From the NCBI GenBank assembly GCA_036377595.1, contig DASUYB010000094.1:1-64000 (forward strand): DNA of 64,000 nucleotides, given 5' to 3'. Origin of the DNA: Longimicrobium sp. (GTDB lineage Bacteria > Gemmatimonadota > Gemmatimonadetes > Longimicrobiales > Longimicrobiaceae). Numbering within the stretch: the stretch's first letter is position 1; each line of letters opens with the position of its first letter. Made by a program: the position numbers and the translations under genes. The notes beneath the pieces were generated by a model. It worked only from the letters and a program-made list of their open reading frames with translations, had not been told where the DNA came from and ran no database searches. This document shows positions 14,917 to 24,600 of the stretch, piece after piece.

Positions 14917-17900
14917 ATGAACCCTCCCACCGCCGTTCCGTCCGTGGCCGACACCCCCGTGGCCGCACCCCCCGCCGACCTGCCGCGGGCCGAGCTCTCC
15001 GACAACGCGCGGATCGTGCTCGCCAAGCGGTATCTCAAGAAGGACGAGTCGGGGAAGCCGACGGAAGAGCCGGAGGAGATGTTCTGGCGCGTGGCCTACA
15101 CCATCGCCAGCGCCGACCGCGGCTACGGCGCGGCCGAGGACGAGATCGTCGCCCTCGCGCGCGAGTTCTACGGGCTGATGACGCGGCGGCTGTTCGAGCC
15201 CAACTCGCCCACGCTGATGAACGCGGGGCGCCCGCTGGGCCAGCTCTCCGCCTGCTTCGTGCTGCCGGTGGAAGACGAGCTGTCGAACGGGCAGAGCGGG
15301 ATCTACGACACGCTCACGTCGATGGCCATGGTGCACCAGTCGGGCGGCGGCACCGGCTTCTCGTTCAGCCGCATCCGCCCCGAGGGCGACCACGTGCGCA
15401 GCACCACGGGCGTGGCCAGCGGCCCCGTGTCGTTCATGTCGCTCTACGACGCGTCGACGGAGGTGGTGAAGCAGGGCGGCACCCGGCGCGGCGCCAACAT
15501 GGGGATCCTGCGCGTCGACCATCCCGACATCGAGAAGTTCATCGACTGCAAGCAGGACATCACCAAGATCACCAACTTCAACATCTCCGTGGCCATCACC
15601 GACGCGTTCATGAACGCGGTGGAGCGCGGCGAGGCGTACGAGCTGGTCAATCCCCACGACAACCAGGTGGTGGGGACGAAGGACGCGCGCGCCATCTTCG
15701 ACAAGATCGTGGAGAACGCGTGGCGCACCGGCGAGCCGGGCGTGTTCTTCATCGACCGCGCGAACTTCTACAACCCCGTCCCCCACCTGGGCGCGTACGA
15801 GGCGACGAACCCCTGCCTCACCGGCGACACCCGCGTGCTCACCGTCGAGGGTCCCCGCCGCTTCGACGAGCTGGCCGCCAGCGGCGACGACGTCCTGGTC
15901 TACGCCTTCGACCGCCTGGCGCAGGCGCCGGTGATCCGCTGGATGCGCCGTCCCCGCCTGACGCGGCGCGACGTGGAGGTGATCGAGATCGAGTTCGACA
16001 GCGGGCTGACCGTGCGCTGCACCCCCGACCACAACTGGATCGGGCTGAACGGCGAGAAGATCCCCGCCGGCGAGCTGCGCGGCGGCGTGAGCGTGCGCGC
16101 CTACTCGGTGGCCCGCCTGCAGGAGCGCGCGGCCGCGGGGGTGGGGAACCACAAGGTCGTGGCCGTCCGCCTGGCGGGCCGCGCGGACGTGTACAACGGC
16201 ACCGTCGACGACGTGCACACCTACGTCGTCGCGGACCCGCAGGCGGTGGAGGCGGGCGCGGCCTTCACCGGCGTCGTCTCCGCCAACTGCGGCGAGCAGC
16301 CGCTGCTGCCGTACGACGTGTGCAACCTGGGCTCGGTGAACGTGGGCGCCTTCGTGCGCGACGACGTGCCCGCCGACAGCCCGTGGTACGAGCGGGTGGA
16401 CTGGAAGGAGTACCGGCGGGTCACGCGGCTGTCCACGCACTTCCTGGACAACGTGATCGACGCCAACCAGTACCCGCTGCCGGAGATCCACGACCTGGCG
16501 CACCGCATCCGCCGCATCGGGCTGGGGGTGATGGGCTTCGCCGACCTCCTCGTCCGTCTCGGCGTCCCCTACAACAGCGAGGAGGGGGTGGAGATCGGGC
16601 GGCGGATCATGGAGTTCCTGGACGAGGAGGGGAAGAAGGAGAGCGAGGCGCTGGCCGAGAAGCGCGGCACCTTCCCCGAGTGGGAGCAGTCGATCTGGGG
16701 GCCCGACGAGACGTGCGCCCGCGCACCCAACGGCGACCGCATCCGCCCGCTGCGCCGGCTGCGCAACTGCAACGTGACGACGGTGGCGCCCACGGGGACC
16801 ATCTCCATCTTCGCCGGCTGCAGCTCGGGGATCGAGCCGCTCTTCGCCGTGGCCTTCATGCGCAACCAGGCCGGCGCCATGATGCCCGACGTGAACGAGG
16901 ACTTCGTGGCGGCCGCGCAGGCGGGGGGGTGGTACAGCGAGGCGCTGATGGAGCGGATCGCCCGCGAGGGGCACATCCACTTCCCCGAGGTGCCGCCGGC
17001 CGTGCAGAAGGCGTTCGTCACCGCGCACGACACCACCCCCGAGTGGCACGTGCGGATGCAGGGCGGCTTCCAGGAGTACTGCGACAGCGCCATCAGCAAG
17101 ACGACGAACTTCCCGCACGACGCCACCGTCGAGGACGTGCGCGAGATCTACGAGCTCGCGTTCCGGCTGGGGGCCAAGGGAATCACCGTGTACCGCGACG
17201 GCAGCCGCGACAACCAGGTGCTGTCGACGGGGGCCACCAAGACGCCGGCGCAGCAGCAGGCCGAGGCCGCCGAGATCGCCGAGGTGCGCGCGAAGGCGGC
17301 CGAGGCGTTCGAGCGGAGCGCCAAGCTGGAGCGCGAGGTGGCGCGGCTGCGCGAGGAGCTGAAGCAGGCCGAGTTCCGCGAGACGCAGATCCGCCGGCAC
17401 AAGCGCAAGCGGCCGGGCGTGCTGCGCGGCACCACGCGCAAGATGACCTCGCCGCTGGGCGACGTGTTCGTCACCATCAACGAGGACGACCAGAACCATC
17501 CGTTCGAGGTGTTCGCCACCCTGGGCAAGGCGGGCTCGGTGGCCATGGCCGACGTGGAGGCCATCGGACGGCTGATCTCGCTGGCGCTGCGCTTTGGCAT
17601 CCCGGTGAACGAGGTCTACACGCAGCTGCGCGGCATCAGCTCCGACAAGGCGATCGGCTTCGGCGCCAACAAGGTGCACTCGGTGCCCGACGCCATCGCG
17701 CAGGCCATCGGGCTGCGCGAGCAGGAGAAGGCGGGGATCCAGCAGGAGGCCTTCCCCGAGGCCATCGTGCAGACGGAGAATGCCGCGGACCTGGCGATGG
17801 GCGTGGCGCCGCTGACGGAGGCCGCCGGCCCGCCGCAGCTGACGCTCGACTACCACGGCGGCGAGACCTTCATGGGCACCTGCCCCGAGTGCAAGAGCCA

Positions 17901-17961
17901 GCTCGAGTTCGCCGAAGGCTGCATGAAGTGCCACGTCTGCGGCTTCAGCGAGTGCGGGTGA
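14917..17961 (+). CDS. nrdJ: B12-dependent (class II) ribonucleotide reductase with mini-intein
   Basis: This 1014-residue precursor makes the adenosylcobalamin-dependent enzyme that reduces ribonucleotides to deoxyribonucleotides under any oxygen level. The N-terminal part carries NSPTLMNAG and QLSACFVLP. The catalytic cysteine motif NPCGEQPL is split by an intein (residues 300-457). APTGTISIFAGCSSGIEP, a coiled-coil segment (about 790-830), a TSCPD-type domain and a C-terminal Zn-ribbon (CPECK and CHVCGFSEC) follow, as is usual in NrdJ. The spliced host is about 856 residues. The ATG at 14917 follows GAGAGGACG. Two NrdR-type boxes and a terminator frame the gene as a single transcription unit. 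Confidence 0.95.
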   Translation: MNPPTAVPSVADTPVAAPPADLPRAELSDNARIVLAKRYLKKDESGKPTEEPEEMFWRVAYTIASADRGYGAAEDEIVALAREFYGLMTRRLFEPNSPTLMNAGRPLGQLSACFVLPVEDELSNGQSGIYDTLTSMAMVHQSGGGTGFSFSRIRPEGDHVRSTTGVASGPVSFMSLYDASTEVVKQGGTRRGANMGILRVDHPDIEKFIDCKQDITKITNFNISVAITDAFMNAVERGEAYELVNPHDNQVVGTKDARAIFDKIVENAWRTGEPGVFFIDRANFYNPVPHLGAYEATNPCLTGDTRVLTVEGPRRFDELAASGDDVLVYAFDRLAQAPVIRWMRRPRLTRRDVEVIEIEFDSGLTVRCTPDHNWIGLNGEKIPAGELRGGVSVRAYSVARLQERAAAGVGNHKVVAVRLAGRADVYNGTVDDVHTYVVADPQAVEAGAAFTGVVSANCGEQPLLPYDVCNLGSVNVGAFVRDDVPADSPWYERVDWKEYRRVTRLSTHFLDNVIDANQYPLPEIHDLAHRIRRIGLGVMGFADLLVRLGVPYNSEEGVEIGRRIMEFLDEEGKKESEALAEKRGTFPEWEQSIWGPDETCARAPNGDRIRPLRRLRNCNVTTVAPTGTISIFAGCSSGIEPLFAVAFMRNQAGAMMPDVNEDFVAAAQAGGWYSEALMERIAREGHIHFPEVPPAVQKAFVTAHDTTPEWHVRMQGGFQEYCDSAISKTTNFPHDATVEDVREIYELAFRLGAKGITVYRDGSRDNQVLSTGATKTPAQQQAEAAEIAEVRAKAAEAFERSAKLEREVARLREELKQAEFRETQIRRHKRKRPGVLRGTTRKMTSPLGDVFVTINEDDQNHPFEVFATLGKAGSVAMADVEAIGRLISLALRFGIPVNEVYTQLRGISSDKAIGFGANKVHSVPDAIAQAIGLREQEKAGIQQEAFPEAIVQTENAADLAMGVAPLTEAAGPPQLTLDYHGGETFMGTCPECKSQLEFAEGCMKCHVCGFSECG
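15814..16287 (+). other. Mini-intein within nrdJ (158 residues)
   Basis: The in-frame insert interrupts NP|CGEQPL. It starts with Cys300 (block A, CLTGDTRVLT), has a block B TxxH motif (VRCTPDHNW), a block F motif (VYNGTVDDVHTYVV) and ends in Asn457 (VVSAN) before Cys458 of the host. No LAGLIDADG or HNH endonuclease domain fits within 158 residues, so it cannot home by itself. The residue before the terminal Asn is Ala instead of the usual His. Splicing should use Cys1, Asn158 and Cys+1. The +1 cysteine is the host's catalytic-site cysteine, so removal is essential for activity. Confidence 0.92.
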
Positions 17962-17997
17962 AGCGGGAATCACCAGACATGACGAGGTACTGACAGG

Positions 17998-18025
17998 CGG
18001 GCCTCCGGCGACTGCCGGAGGCCCG
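17998..18025 (+). terminator. Terminator of nrdJ
   Basis: A perfect 12-bp stem (17998-18009 with 18014-18025) closes a 4-base loop, 36 bases past the stop. Confidence 0.75.
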
Positions 18026-18050
18026 TGGTTGTTCAGCGAAGGGAGCGAAG

Positions 18051-19118
18051 ATGGACCTGGCGCTGGATCTCGGGCTGGATGCCACCGCGGCGCTGCTGGC
18101 ATCGACACCCCGTACGCAACGTTATCCGCGGCTGCGTTACATGGGATCGAAGTACCGCGTGGTCCCCCACCTCGCGGGGATCTTTGCGGACCTGCAGTTC
18201 GATCGCGCGCTCGATTCATTCAGTGGAAGCGGCGTGGTCGCGTACGCGCTGAAGGAGATGGGGAAGGAAGTCGTCGCGAACGATTTCCTGAGCTTCCCCT
18301 CCACCGTGGCCCGCGCCCTGGTGGAGAACAGCCACGTGCGCCTGGAGCGGGAGGATCTGGAGTACCTGCTTTCACCGAGCGAGGATGGCCGCGACTTCAT
18401 CACCCGTACCTTCGAGGGACTCTACTTTCCTGCAGAAGATCATGCATTCCTGGATGCCGCGTGGTCGCACATCGACGCTCTGCCCCCATACAAGCGCGAC
18501 CTCGCCATCTCCGCGCTCTGCCTTGCTGCGGCACGGAAGCAGCCGCGCGGCGTGTTCACCATCACCGACTTCCGTTACGACGACGGCCGTAGAAACCTGC
18601 GCACGCCGCTGCGAGACCTCTTCGTCGAAGCCGTTCGCGATCTGAATAATGCCGTGTTCGACAACGGGCGGGACAACCGCGTGATTTGCGGGGATGCCGC
18701 CGGGCTGGACCCGAAGGGCTTCGATCTGGTGTATTTCGATCCGCCGTACGCGCCGCCGAGAGACGACAGCGACTACATCAAGCGCTACCACTTCCTCGAA
18801 GGGCTCTCGGTCTACTGGCGCGGGCTCAAGATCATGGAGCGCACCGCCACGAAGAAGATCGAGAAGCGATTTACTCCGTTCGCCTACAAGCGCACGATCC
18901 GGAGCGCACTCACCGATCTGTTCCATCGTTTCCGCGACAGCATCATCGTACTGTCGTACAGCTCCAATTCCGTTCCGGGGCAGGACGAGGTCCATGAGCT
19001 TCTCGCGGCAGAGAAGCAGAGGGTGGATGTCCATACGATCCCGCATCGCTACTCGTTTGGTACGCACGCCGCGGCCAAGCGCAGGGTCGTCCAGGAATTC
19101 GTCTTCGTGGGAAGGTAG
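18051..19118 (+). CDS. D12-class DNA adenine-N6 methyltransferase
   Basis: This 355-residue enzyme transfers a methyl group from S-adenosylmethionine to adenine in a DNA target. LRYMGSKYRVVPHL (about 28) is the N-terminal D12-class motif, DSFSGSGVVAYALK (about 55) is the SAM-binding motif, and LVYFDPPYAPP (about 226) is the catalytic DPPY motif. AAGGGAGCGAAG precedes the ATG. The next gene starts within 10 bases of its stop and looks like a restriction enzyme, so the pair probably protects host DNA against cleavage. Codon use is less GC-skewed than in neighbours (many AAT, GTA, TTT), consistent with transfer. Confidence 0.9.
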   Translation: MDLALDLGLDATAALLASTPRTQRYPRLRYMGSKYRVVPHLAGIFADLQFDRALDSFSGSGVVAYALKEMGKEVVANDFLSFPSTVARALVENSHVRLEREDLEYLLSPSEDGRDFITRTFEGLYFPAEDHAFLDAAWSHIDALPPYKRDLAISALCLAAARKQPRGVFTITDFRYDDGRRNLRTPLRDLFVEAVRDLNNAVFDNGRDNRVICGDAAGLDPKGFDLVYFDPPYAPPRDDSDYIKRYHFLEGLSVYWRGLKIMERTATKKIEKRFTPFAYKRTIRSALTDLFHRFRDSIIVLSYSSNSVPGQDEVHELLAAEKQRVDVHTIPHRYSFGTHAAAKRRVVQEFVFVGR

Positions 19119-19124
19119 CCGTTG

Positions 19125-19976
19125 GTGAGCTCCGCCATCTCGTTTTCCGATCTGCTTTCATCGCTCGCCGATCTGGGGCGAGTGGTACGGGAAAACCCCG
19201 AGCTCCAGGAACGGATCCATTCGCTCGTCGAGGAGCTGCGGGTCGCGGGAGAACCGACCCGCGATTCGATCGCGGAGTTCATGTCGAGACATCCGGACTC
19301 GGTACCTGTACTCGCTACGGTCGCCGGACTCACGCGAGAGATGTTGAAGAATCAGCTGAGACACCGGATGGGAACCAGTAGCTGGAGCAAGCTGGCGCGG
19401 ACGAATCCCTCAGAACTGGTCGACACCCTCGACGCGTTCGGGCTGGTCGCGCGGCTCGGGGAGCAGATGCAGCGAAGCTGGACGTTCGAGGATGTTCTGC
19501 TCGAGCGCTACCTGTGGTCGCAGCGCGGCGCATCCGGCGCCATCGGCAGAGGGAGGGGATTGGAAGATCAGGTGGAGGCCGTCGTCCGGCGCCTTGGCCT
19601 GCCCATGCAGTTGCGGACGCAGTTCAATGGACGGGGTGGCGCATCCGCCCCCTGTGACCTGGCGGTTCCCGCCGGGGGAGATCAGGCGCAGATCGTCGTC
19701 GCGATGAAAGGCTTCAACTCGACGGGAAGCAAGCTCAGCGACGCGGTGCGAGAGATCGTGGCGATGGCAGACGCCCGGCTACCGCATCAGTTTGTGTTCG
19801 CCGTGATCGATGGGATCGGCTGGAAGAGCCGCCAATCCGATCTGCGCCGCATCTACGCTCTGTGGGAACGCCGTTCCATCGACGGCCTCTACACCCTCGC
19901 CCATCTCGACCGCTTCGAGCAGGATCTCCGCTCGGCCGCCGCTCGCCTGTCGATTCACGCCGACGCACCTGCCTGA
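19125..19976 (+). CDS. Putative type II restriction endonuclease
   Basis: This protein of about 283 residues is the likely cleavage partner of the preceding methyltransferase. The N-terminal half is helical. The C-terminal half resembles a PD-(D/E)xK nuclease core: GRGLEDQVEAVVRRLGL, then APCDLAVP with an Asp on a strand, then QIVVAMKGFNSTGSKLSDAV with a candidate catalytic Lys, and FVFAVIDGIGWKSR. The expected acidic residue two before the Lys is Ala, so the acid may come from elsewhere or the enzyme may be inactive. GTG at 19125 or TTG at 19122 could be the start; GGGAAGG sits upstream of both. The recognition sequence is unknown. Confidence 0.72.
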   Translation: MSSAISFSDLLSSLADLGRVVRENPELQERIHSLVEELRVAGEPTRDSIAEFMSRHPDSVPVLATVAGLTREMLKNQLRHRMGTSSWSKLARTNPSELVDTLDAFGLVARLGEQMQRSWTFEDVLLERYLWSQRGASGAIGRGRGLEDQVEAVVRRLGLPMQLRTQFNGRGGASAPCDLAVPAGGDQAQIVVAMKGFNSTGSKLSDAVREIVAMADARLPHQFVFAVIDGIGWKSRQSDLRRIYALWERRSIDGLYTLAHLDRFEQDLRSAAARLSIHADAPA

Positions 19977-20083
19977 CAGCGGCCACCATCGTCGTGCTTG
20001 ACCCAGCCGAGGCAGGAATACACACTGGGATCACGCCGTCTGCAAGACCTCCCCCCTGCCACACCTGCTCCCGAGACACCCCC

Positions 20084-20659
20084 ATGCAACAGATCAAGGG
20101 CACCATCCTGAAGTCGCGGCTCGGGTTCGTGGAGCAGCACTGGGGGCGCGAGGGGGTGGAGCGCGTGGTGGGCTCGCTCCCGGACGAGGACCAGAAGGCG
20201 CTGCGTACGGTGCTCACCGTCAAGTGGTACCCGTTCGAGATCGGCGAGCGGCTGGACGCGGCCATCGTGGAGGTGCTGGCCGGCGGGCGCAGCGAGGTGT
20301 TCGAGCGGCTGGGCGCCGCCTCGGCCGACGCGAACCTGACCACGCTCCACAAGCAGTTCCTCAGCCCCGGCCGGCCGCACGTGTTCCTGGGCAAGGCGCC
20401 GCAGATCTACGGCTTCTACTACGAGACCGGCCGGCGCACCTACGAGCAGACCGGCGACCATTCGGGGGTGATGACCACGTACGAAGCCGAGACCTTCAGC
20501 GTGCCCGACTGCCTGACGGTGGTCGGCTGGTACCGCCGCGCGCTGGAGATGTGCGGCGCGGAAGGCGTCTACATCGTCGAGGACGAGTGCCGCGCAAAGG
20601 GCGGCCAGGTGTGCCGCTACCGCATCGAGTGGAAGGACGTGGCAGGCGCGAGCGCGTAA
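20084..20659 (+). CDS. DUF2378/TIGR02265-like protein
   Basis: This 191-residue soluble protein resembles the TIGR02265/DUF2378 family described mainly from myxobacteria. It opens with IKGTILKSRLGFVEQHWG and contains WYPFEIGERLDAAIVEVLA. The C-terminal end (VYIVEDECRAKGGQVCRYRI) resembles the last strands of V4R/heme-NO-type domains that bind small molecules. No signal peptide is seen. It stands alone between the restriction pair and sodC. Function is unknown. Family assignment is from pattern memory only. Confidence 0.6.
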   Translation: MQQIKGTILKSRLGFVEQHWGREGVERVVGSLPDEDQKALRTVLTVKWYPFEIGERLDAAIVEVLAGGRSEVFERLGAASADANLTTLHKQFLSPGRPHVFLGKAPQIYGFYYETGRRTYEQTGDHSGVMTTYEAETFSVPDCLTVVGWYRRALEMCGAEGVYIVEDECRAKGGQVCRYRIEWKDVAGASA

Positions 20660-20773
20660 GCCACGCGTAGCCTCCGGTACAATCCTCGCATCCCGGCGTG
20701 CGCGCCGGGGCGCCCGCGGTGGGCGCCGCGGCGCGCGTTGCTTACCGGCAACCTCGAGGATCGGGAGGGGGAG

Positions 20774-21376
20774 ATGCGCTACGCGAGCGCGATCGTCTGC
20801 TGCTGCCTGGCGGCGGCGGCGTGCAGGGGGGATGACAGGCCGGACGAGACGGCCGCCGCGCCGGCCATCGACTCGGCCGTGGCGGGGATCACGGGCGACA
20901 CCGTGCGCGACACCACCAACGCGGTCGGCGACACCACAGTCACCGCCACGGCCGTGATGCAGGACGCGGCGGGGAAGGAGCTCGGCACGGTGACGCTGAC
21001 CGACGCCGCCGACGGAATCGCCGTGAGCGGCGCGATCACCGGACTGCCACCGGGCGAGCACGGCTTCCACGTGCACGCGGTCGGACAGTGCGCGCCGCCG
21101 TTCGAGTCCGCCGGGCCGCACTGGAACCCGTCGAGCAAGCAGCACGGCACGCTGAACCCCGCCGGCCCGCACGCGGGCGACCTGGGGAACCTGAACGTGG
21201 GCCCCGCGGGAACGGTGACCGCGGCCGGCACCACGCGTGGCGGCAGGCTGTCCGAGCTGCTGGACGCCGACGGCGCCGCGCTGGTGGTGCACGAAAAGGT
21301 CGACGACTACCGGACCGACCCGTCGGGCAACTCCGGCGCCCGCATCGCCTGCGGCGTGATCCAGCGCGCGCCCTGA
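20774..21376 (+). CDS. sodC: Cu/Zn superoxide dismutase, lipoprotein form
   Basis: This 200-residue enzyme dismutates superoxide outside the cytoplasm. It starts with a lipoprotein signal peptide (lipobox AAAC near residue 17) and a Thr/Asp/Ala-rich linker. The SodC fold follows: HGFHVHAVGQCAPPF gives Cu ligands and the disulfide Cys, GPHWNPSSKQHG and HAGDLGNLNV give Zn and Cu ligands, and ALVVHEKVDDY and ARIACGVI complete the site. GGGAGGGGG is a strong ribosome-binding site. It is monocistronic, with a perfect hairpin terminator 25 bases downstream. Confidence 0.92.
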   Translation: MRYASAIVCCCLAAAACRGDDRPDETAAAPAIDSAVAGITGDTVRDTTNAVGDTTVTATAVMQDAAGKELGTVTLTDAADGIAVSGAITGLPPGEHGFHVHAVGQCAPPFESAGPHWNPSSKQHGTLNPAGPHAGDLGNLNVGPAGTVTAAGTTRGGRLSELLDADGAALVVHEKVDDYRTDPSGNSGARIACGVIQRAP

Positions 21377-21401
21377 CGGATCGCCATCACCGAACGGTCG
21401 G

Positions 21402-21435
21402 GCGGCCGCCGCGGAGCGATCTCCGCGGCGGCCGC
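21402..21435 (+). terminator. Terminator of sodC
   Basis: A perfect 15-bp stem (21402-21416 with 21421-21435) closes the loop CGAT and is followed by ATCGTTT. Almost the same hairpin recurs at about 26523-26555. Confidence 0.8.
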
Positions 21436-21493
21436 ATCGTTTCCCGCACCTCCGTCGCCACCCCGATGACGGGGAAGGCTTTCCGTCATGGTT

Positions 21494-21516
21494 CCTTTAC
21501 GTCGGCGGTCCGGGGG
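21494..21516 (+). promoter_or_regulatory. Possible promoter of the CHAT gene
   Basis: TTTACG followed after 17 bases by TTATCA lies about 95 bases upstream of the chosen CHAT start. It supports the start at 21611 over the in-frame ATG at 21488, which would lie upstream of the promoter. Confidence 0.4.
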
Positions 21517-21610
21517 CATTATCATCAGTTTCCATCCATCCTTCCGGCTGGCTCCTGTCCGTGCGGAGCTGGCGGCCGGTCGTTCGCGCGGCGGTCCATC
21601 CCCCCTCCCG

Positions 21611-24600
21611 ATGCGCTCCCGTTCCCTGCAGCTCGCCGGAATCGTCGCTGCGCTCCTGCTCGCCGCAGGCGGCGCCGCGATGTGGCTGCACGGCTCCACG
21701 CGGCCGCCCGCGCCGGCCGAGCTTATGGAGGCGCTCTCGCGCGCAGGGGTCACGCGTGGCTTCGGGCCGCGGCTTTCCATCCAGGTGGAATACCGGACGT
21801 GCCGCCAGGTGTACGGGCCTGATCCGGGCGTCCCGATGACGGAATGCCCCGCCGACACCCCTTCCGCGCGGCTGCGCCGAACCGTGGGCCGCGCCAAGGC
21901 GCGGGTACGGCAGGGTGCCGACCCCACGGCCATGCACGTGGTCGCGCTCGGCGACCTTCTCTCCGCGGGCGACCCTGCGCTCGAGCGCGCCATCTCCGTG
22001 CTGCAGTCGGTGGCGCTCCTCACCGACGCCCCGGCCGATGCGCTGTCCGACCTCGCCGCGGCCCATCTGGTGCGCGCCGAGCGGAGGCAGTCTCCGCGCA
22101 ACCTCCTGGAGGCGGTGGAGGCGGCCTCGCGCGCGCTGGAGGCGGACTCCGGGCACCCTGCGGCCCGGTGGAACCTGGCCTACGCGCTCACACGCCTCGG
22201 CGTCGACGGAGAGGCGTCGCGAGCGTGGGCCGCCTATCGCGCCGTCGACTCCGTCTCCGGGTGGGGCCGCGAATCGGGTCGGTGGGCCGGCGGGCTCGCC
22301 GCCGCCCGCACATCGGGTCGCGGCGTATCGCCCCAGGAGGAGGCGGCACGAGGGTGGATCGGCGAGCTGGGAGCCTGGGCAGACGCCGTGCAGCGCGGCG
22401 ATTACGCTGGCGCCGAGGCGCACCTTCGCGCCGCGGAGATGATCGGCAGCGCCCTCGAGCGCGGCGGGCGTGACGCGACCCTGGCCGACGCCGTGCGCTT
22501 CATCCGGGTCCACGAACACAGTCGTCAGCAACTGCGCCCGCTTGCGGAGGCACACCGCGACTACGCGCGCGGCCGCGCGCTCTATGACGCGGGAAACCGC
22601 AGGGAAGCCGCACCCTGGCTGGAACGAGCCGCCTCGTCGCCGGCCGCTTCGCCGGCATTGCGGGAGTGGGCCTCGCTCTTCCACGCCGCCACCCTCGTCT
22701 ACGGCGGCCGCAAGGCGGCGGGCGAACGGGTGATGCGCGGGGTTGCGGCCGGCTGCGACACCCTTCGCGCGGCCGCCCTGGCCGGGCGAGCGTACTGGAT
22801 GCTCGGCACGACGCTGAACCAGGCGGGCCACCTGGAGGGCGCGCGGGCAGCCTACGAGACCGCGGCGCGCTTCCTCGCCCGCGCGGGTGAGTCGGAGAAC
22901 GAAGGCACGGTCCAGTACCTCAAGGGCGAGGTAGAATTCGCGGCCGGCAATGCCCTCGGCGGATACGAGCAAGCCTACCGCGCACTTCGAACGCTGCGGC
23001 CGTACCGCGCTTCGAGGTGGCTGCACAACCAGCTGCAGGTGGCGGCAACCGCTTCCGCGGCCGCCGGACTGCCGCGCACCGCCATCCTGCTGCAGAACGA
23101 GAGCCTGGAGGTGGGACGAAGGACGGGAATCCCCATCTACGCCGTGGAGGCCCTGCTCGCCCGCGCGCAGTTGCTGTCGGCGGCGGGAAGGACGGTCGAG
23201 GCCCGGGCCGACGTGGATTCTGCCAGGACCCGGATCGCCGGGCTCGCACCGGAAGAGAAGGCCTGGGCCGAGGCCGACCTTCGCCTTGCCGAGGCGCGCC
23301 TGGTGGGAGAAACCGCACCGCGCAGGGCAGCCGACGCGCTGGATCGGGTGGTGGCGTCGCCCGCATCGACCCAGACGGTGCAGCGAGAGGCCGCCGCCCG
23401 GCTCGCCCGCGCGGACGCGCTGCTCCGCATTGGCGATCCCACCGCGGCGGCGGCGGATCTGGAGCGCGTGATCTACCTCGTCGACAGCTTGCGTGCCGTG
23501 GCCCGGAGCGGCTCGCTCCGCGCGTCCCTTGCCGACCTCGCCCGCGGTGTCTTCGACCGCATGGTGATGCTGCAGGTGAACACGTCGAGCCCTGAGCGGG
23601 CGCTCGCCTACCTGGAGCGTGGGCGCGAGGCGTTCGCGCCCCTCGGCCGCGGCGCGGGAACGGCCGCGACCCTGCCCTTGCCACGAGGCGGCGAGGCCGG
23701 GATCGAGTACGCGCTGATCGGTGACACGCTCCTGTCCTGGGTGGTGGATCGTACCGGAGTGCGGCTGACGCGGACGTCGGTCGATCGCGAACGGCTCCTG
23801 CAAACCACCCGGCGCGTGAGCGCGGCCTTGCAGGCGGAAGCCGACGAGGAGAGCGTCGCGGAGGACCTGGCGTTCCTGTACGGCTTGCTCATGCGCCCGC
23901 TGCGCGGTCTGCCAGACGGACCCGGCGCCGAGATCGTCATCGTGGCTGACGGGGAGATCGCCGCCATACCGTTCGCGGCGCTGCGTGATGGGCCGAAAGG
24001 ACGATACCTGGTGCAGGATCGAACGCTTCGCTTCGCCGCGACGCTTCACGATGCTTTCGGTACGGTCGCGCGCTCCGATGCGCCCCGGTGGCGGACGCTG
24101 GTGATCGAGCCGGGCGACGCGGCGGCTCGCGCAGCCGACCTGTCACCGCTGCCGACCGCCGCGCGAGAGGCCGCTTCGATCGCGGCGGCCTATCCCGTCG
24201 CCCGCATCATCTCGGGCGACTCGGCCACTCCCGAGGCAGTGACCTCCGCGATGGGTCAGGCTGCGGTGGTGCACTACGCCGGGCACGCGGTGTTCGACGA
24301 CGAGCGCCCCGAGCAGTCGTTCCTGGCGCTCGCACCGGGAGCGGGAATGGGCGGCGGACGGCTGACCGCCACGGACATCGAGATGCTGCGGCTCGACGCG
24401 GTGCGCCTGGTGGTGCTCTCCGCCTGCGAGACGCAGCGCGCGCAGGACCGCCGGTCCGGAGGCTTCTCCGGCCTCACCGCCGCGCTGATGCGGGCCGGGG
24501 CCGGCGGCGTGATCGGCACGCTGTGGAAGGTGGACGACCGGCTGGCGAGCCCGCTCGTGACGGAGTTCCACCGCGCCTACCGCACCAGTGGAGACGCGTC

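Noticed and set aside
18051-19976. Phage or integrative element around the restriction-modification pair
   Set aside because: No integrase, transposase, attachment-site duplication or tRNA target is seen on either side.
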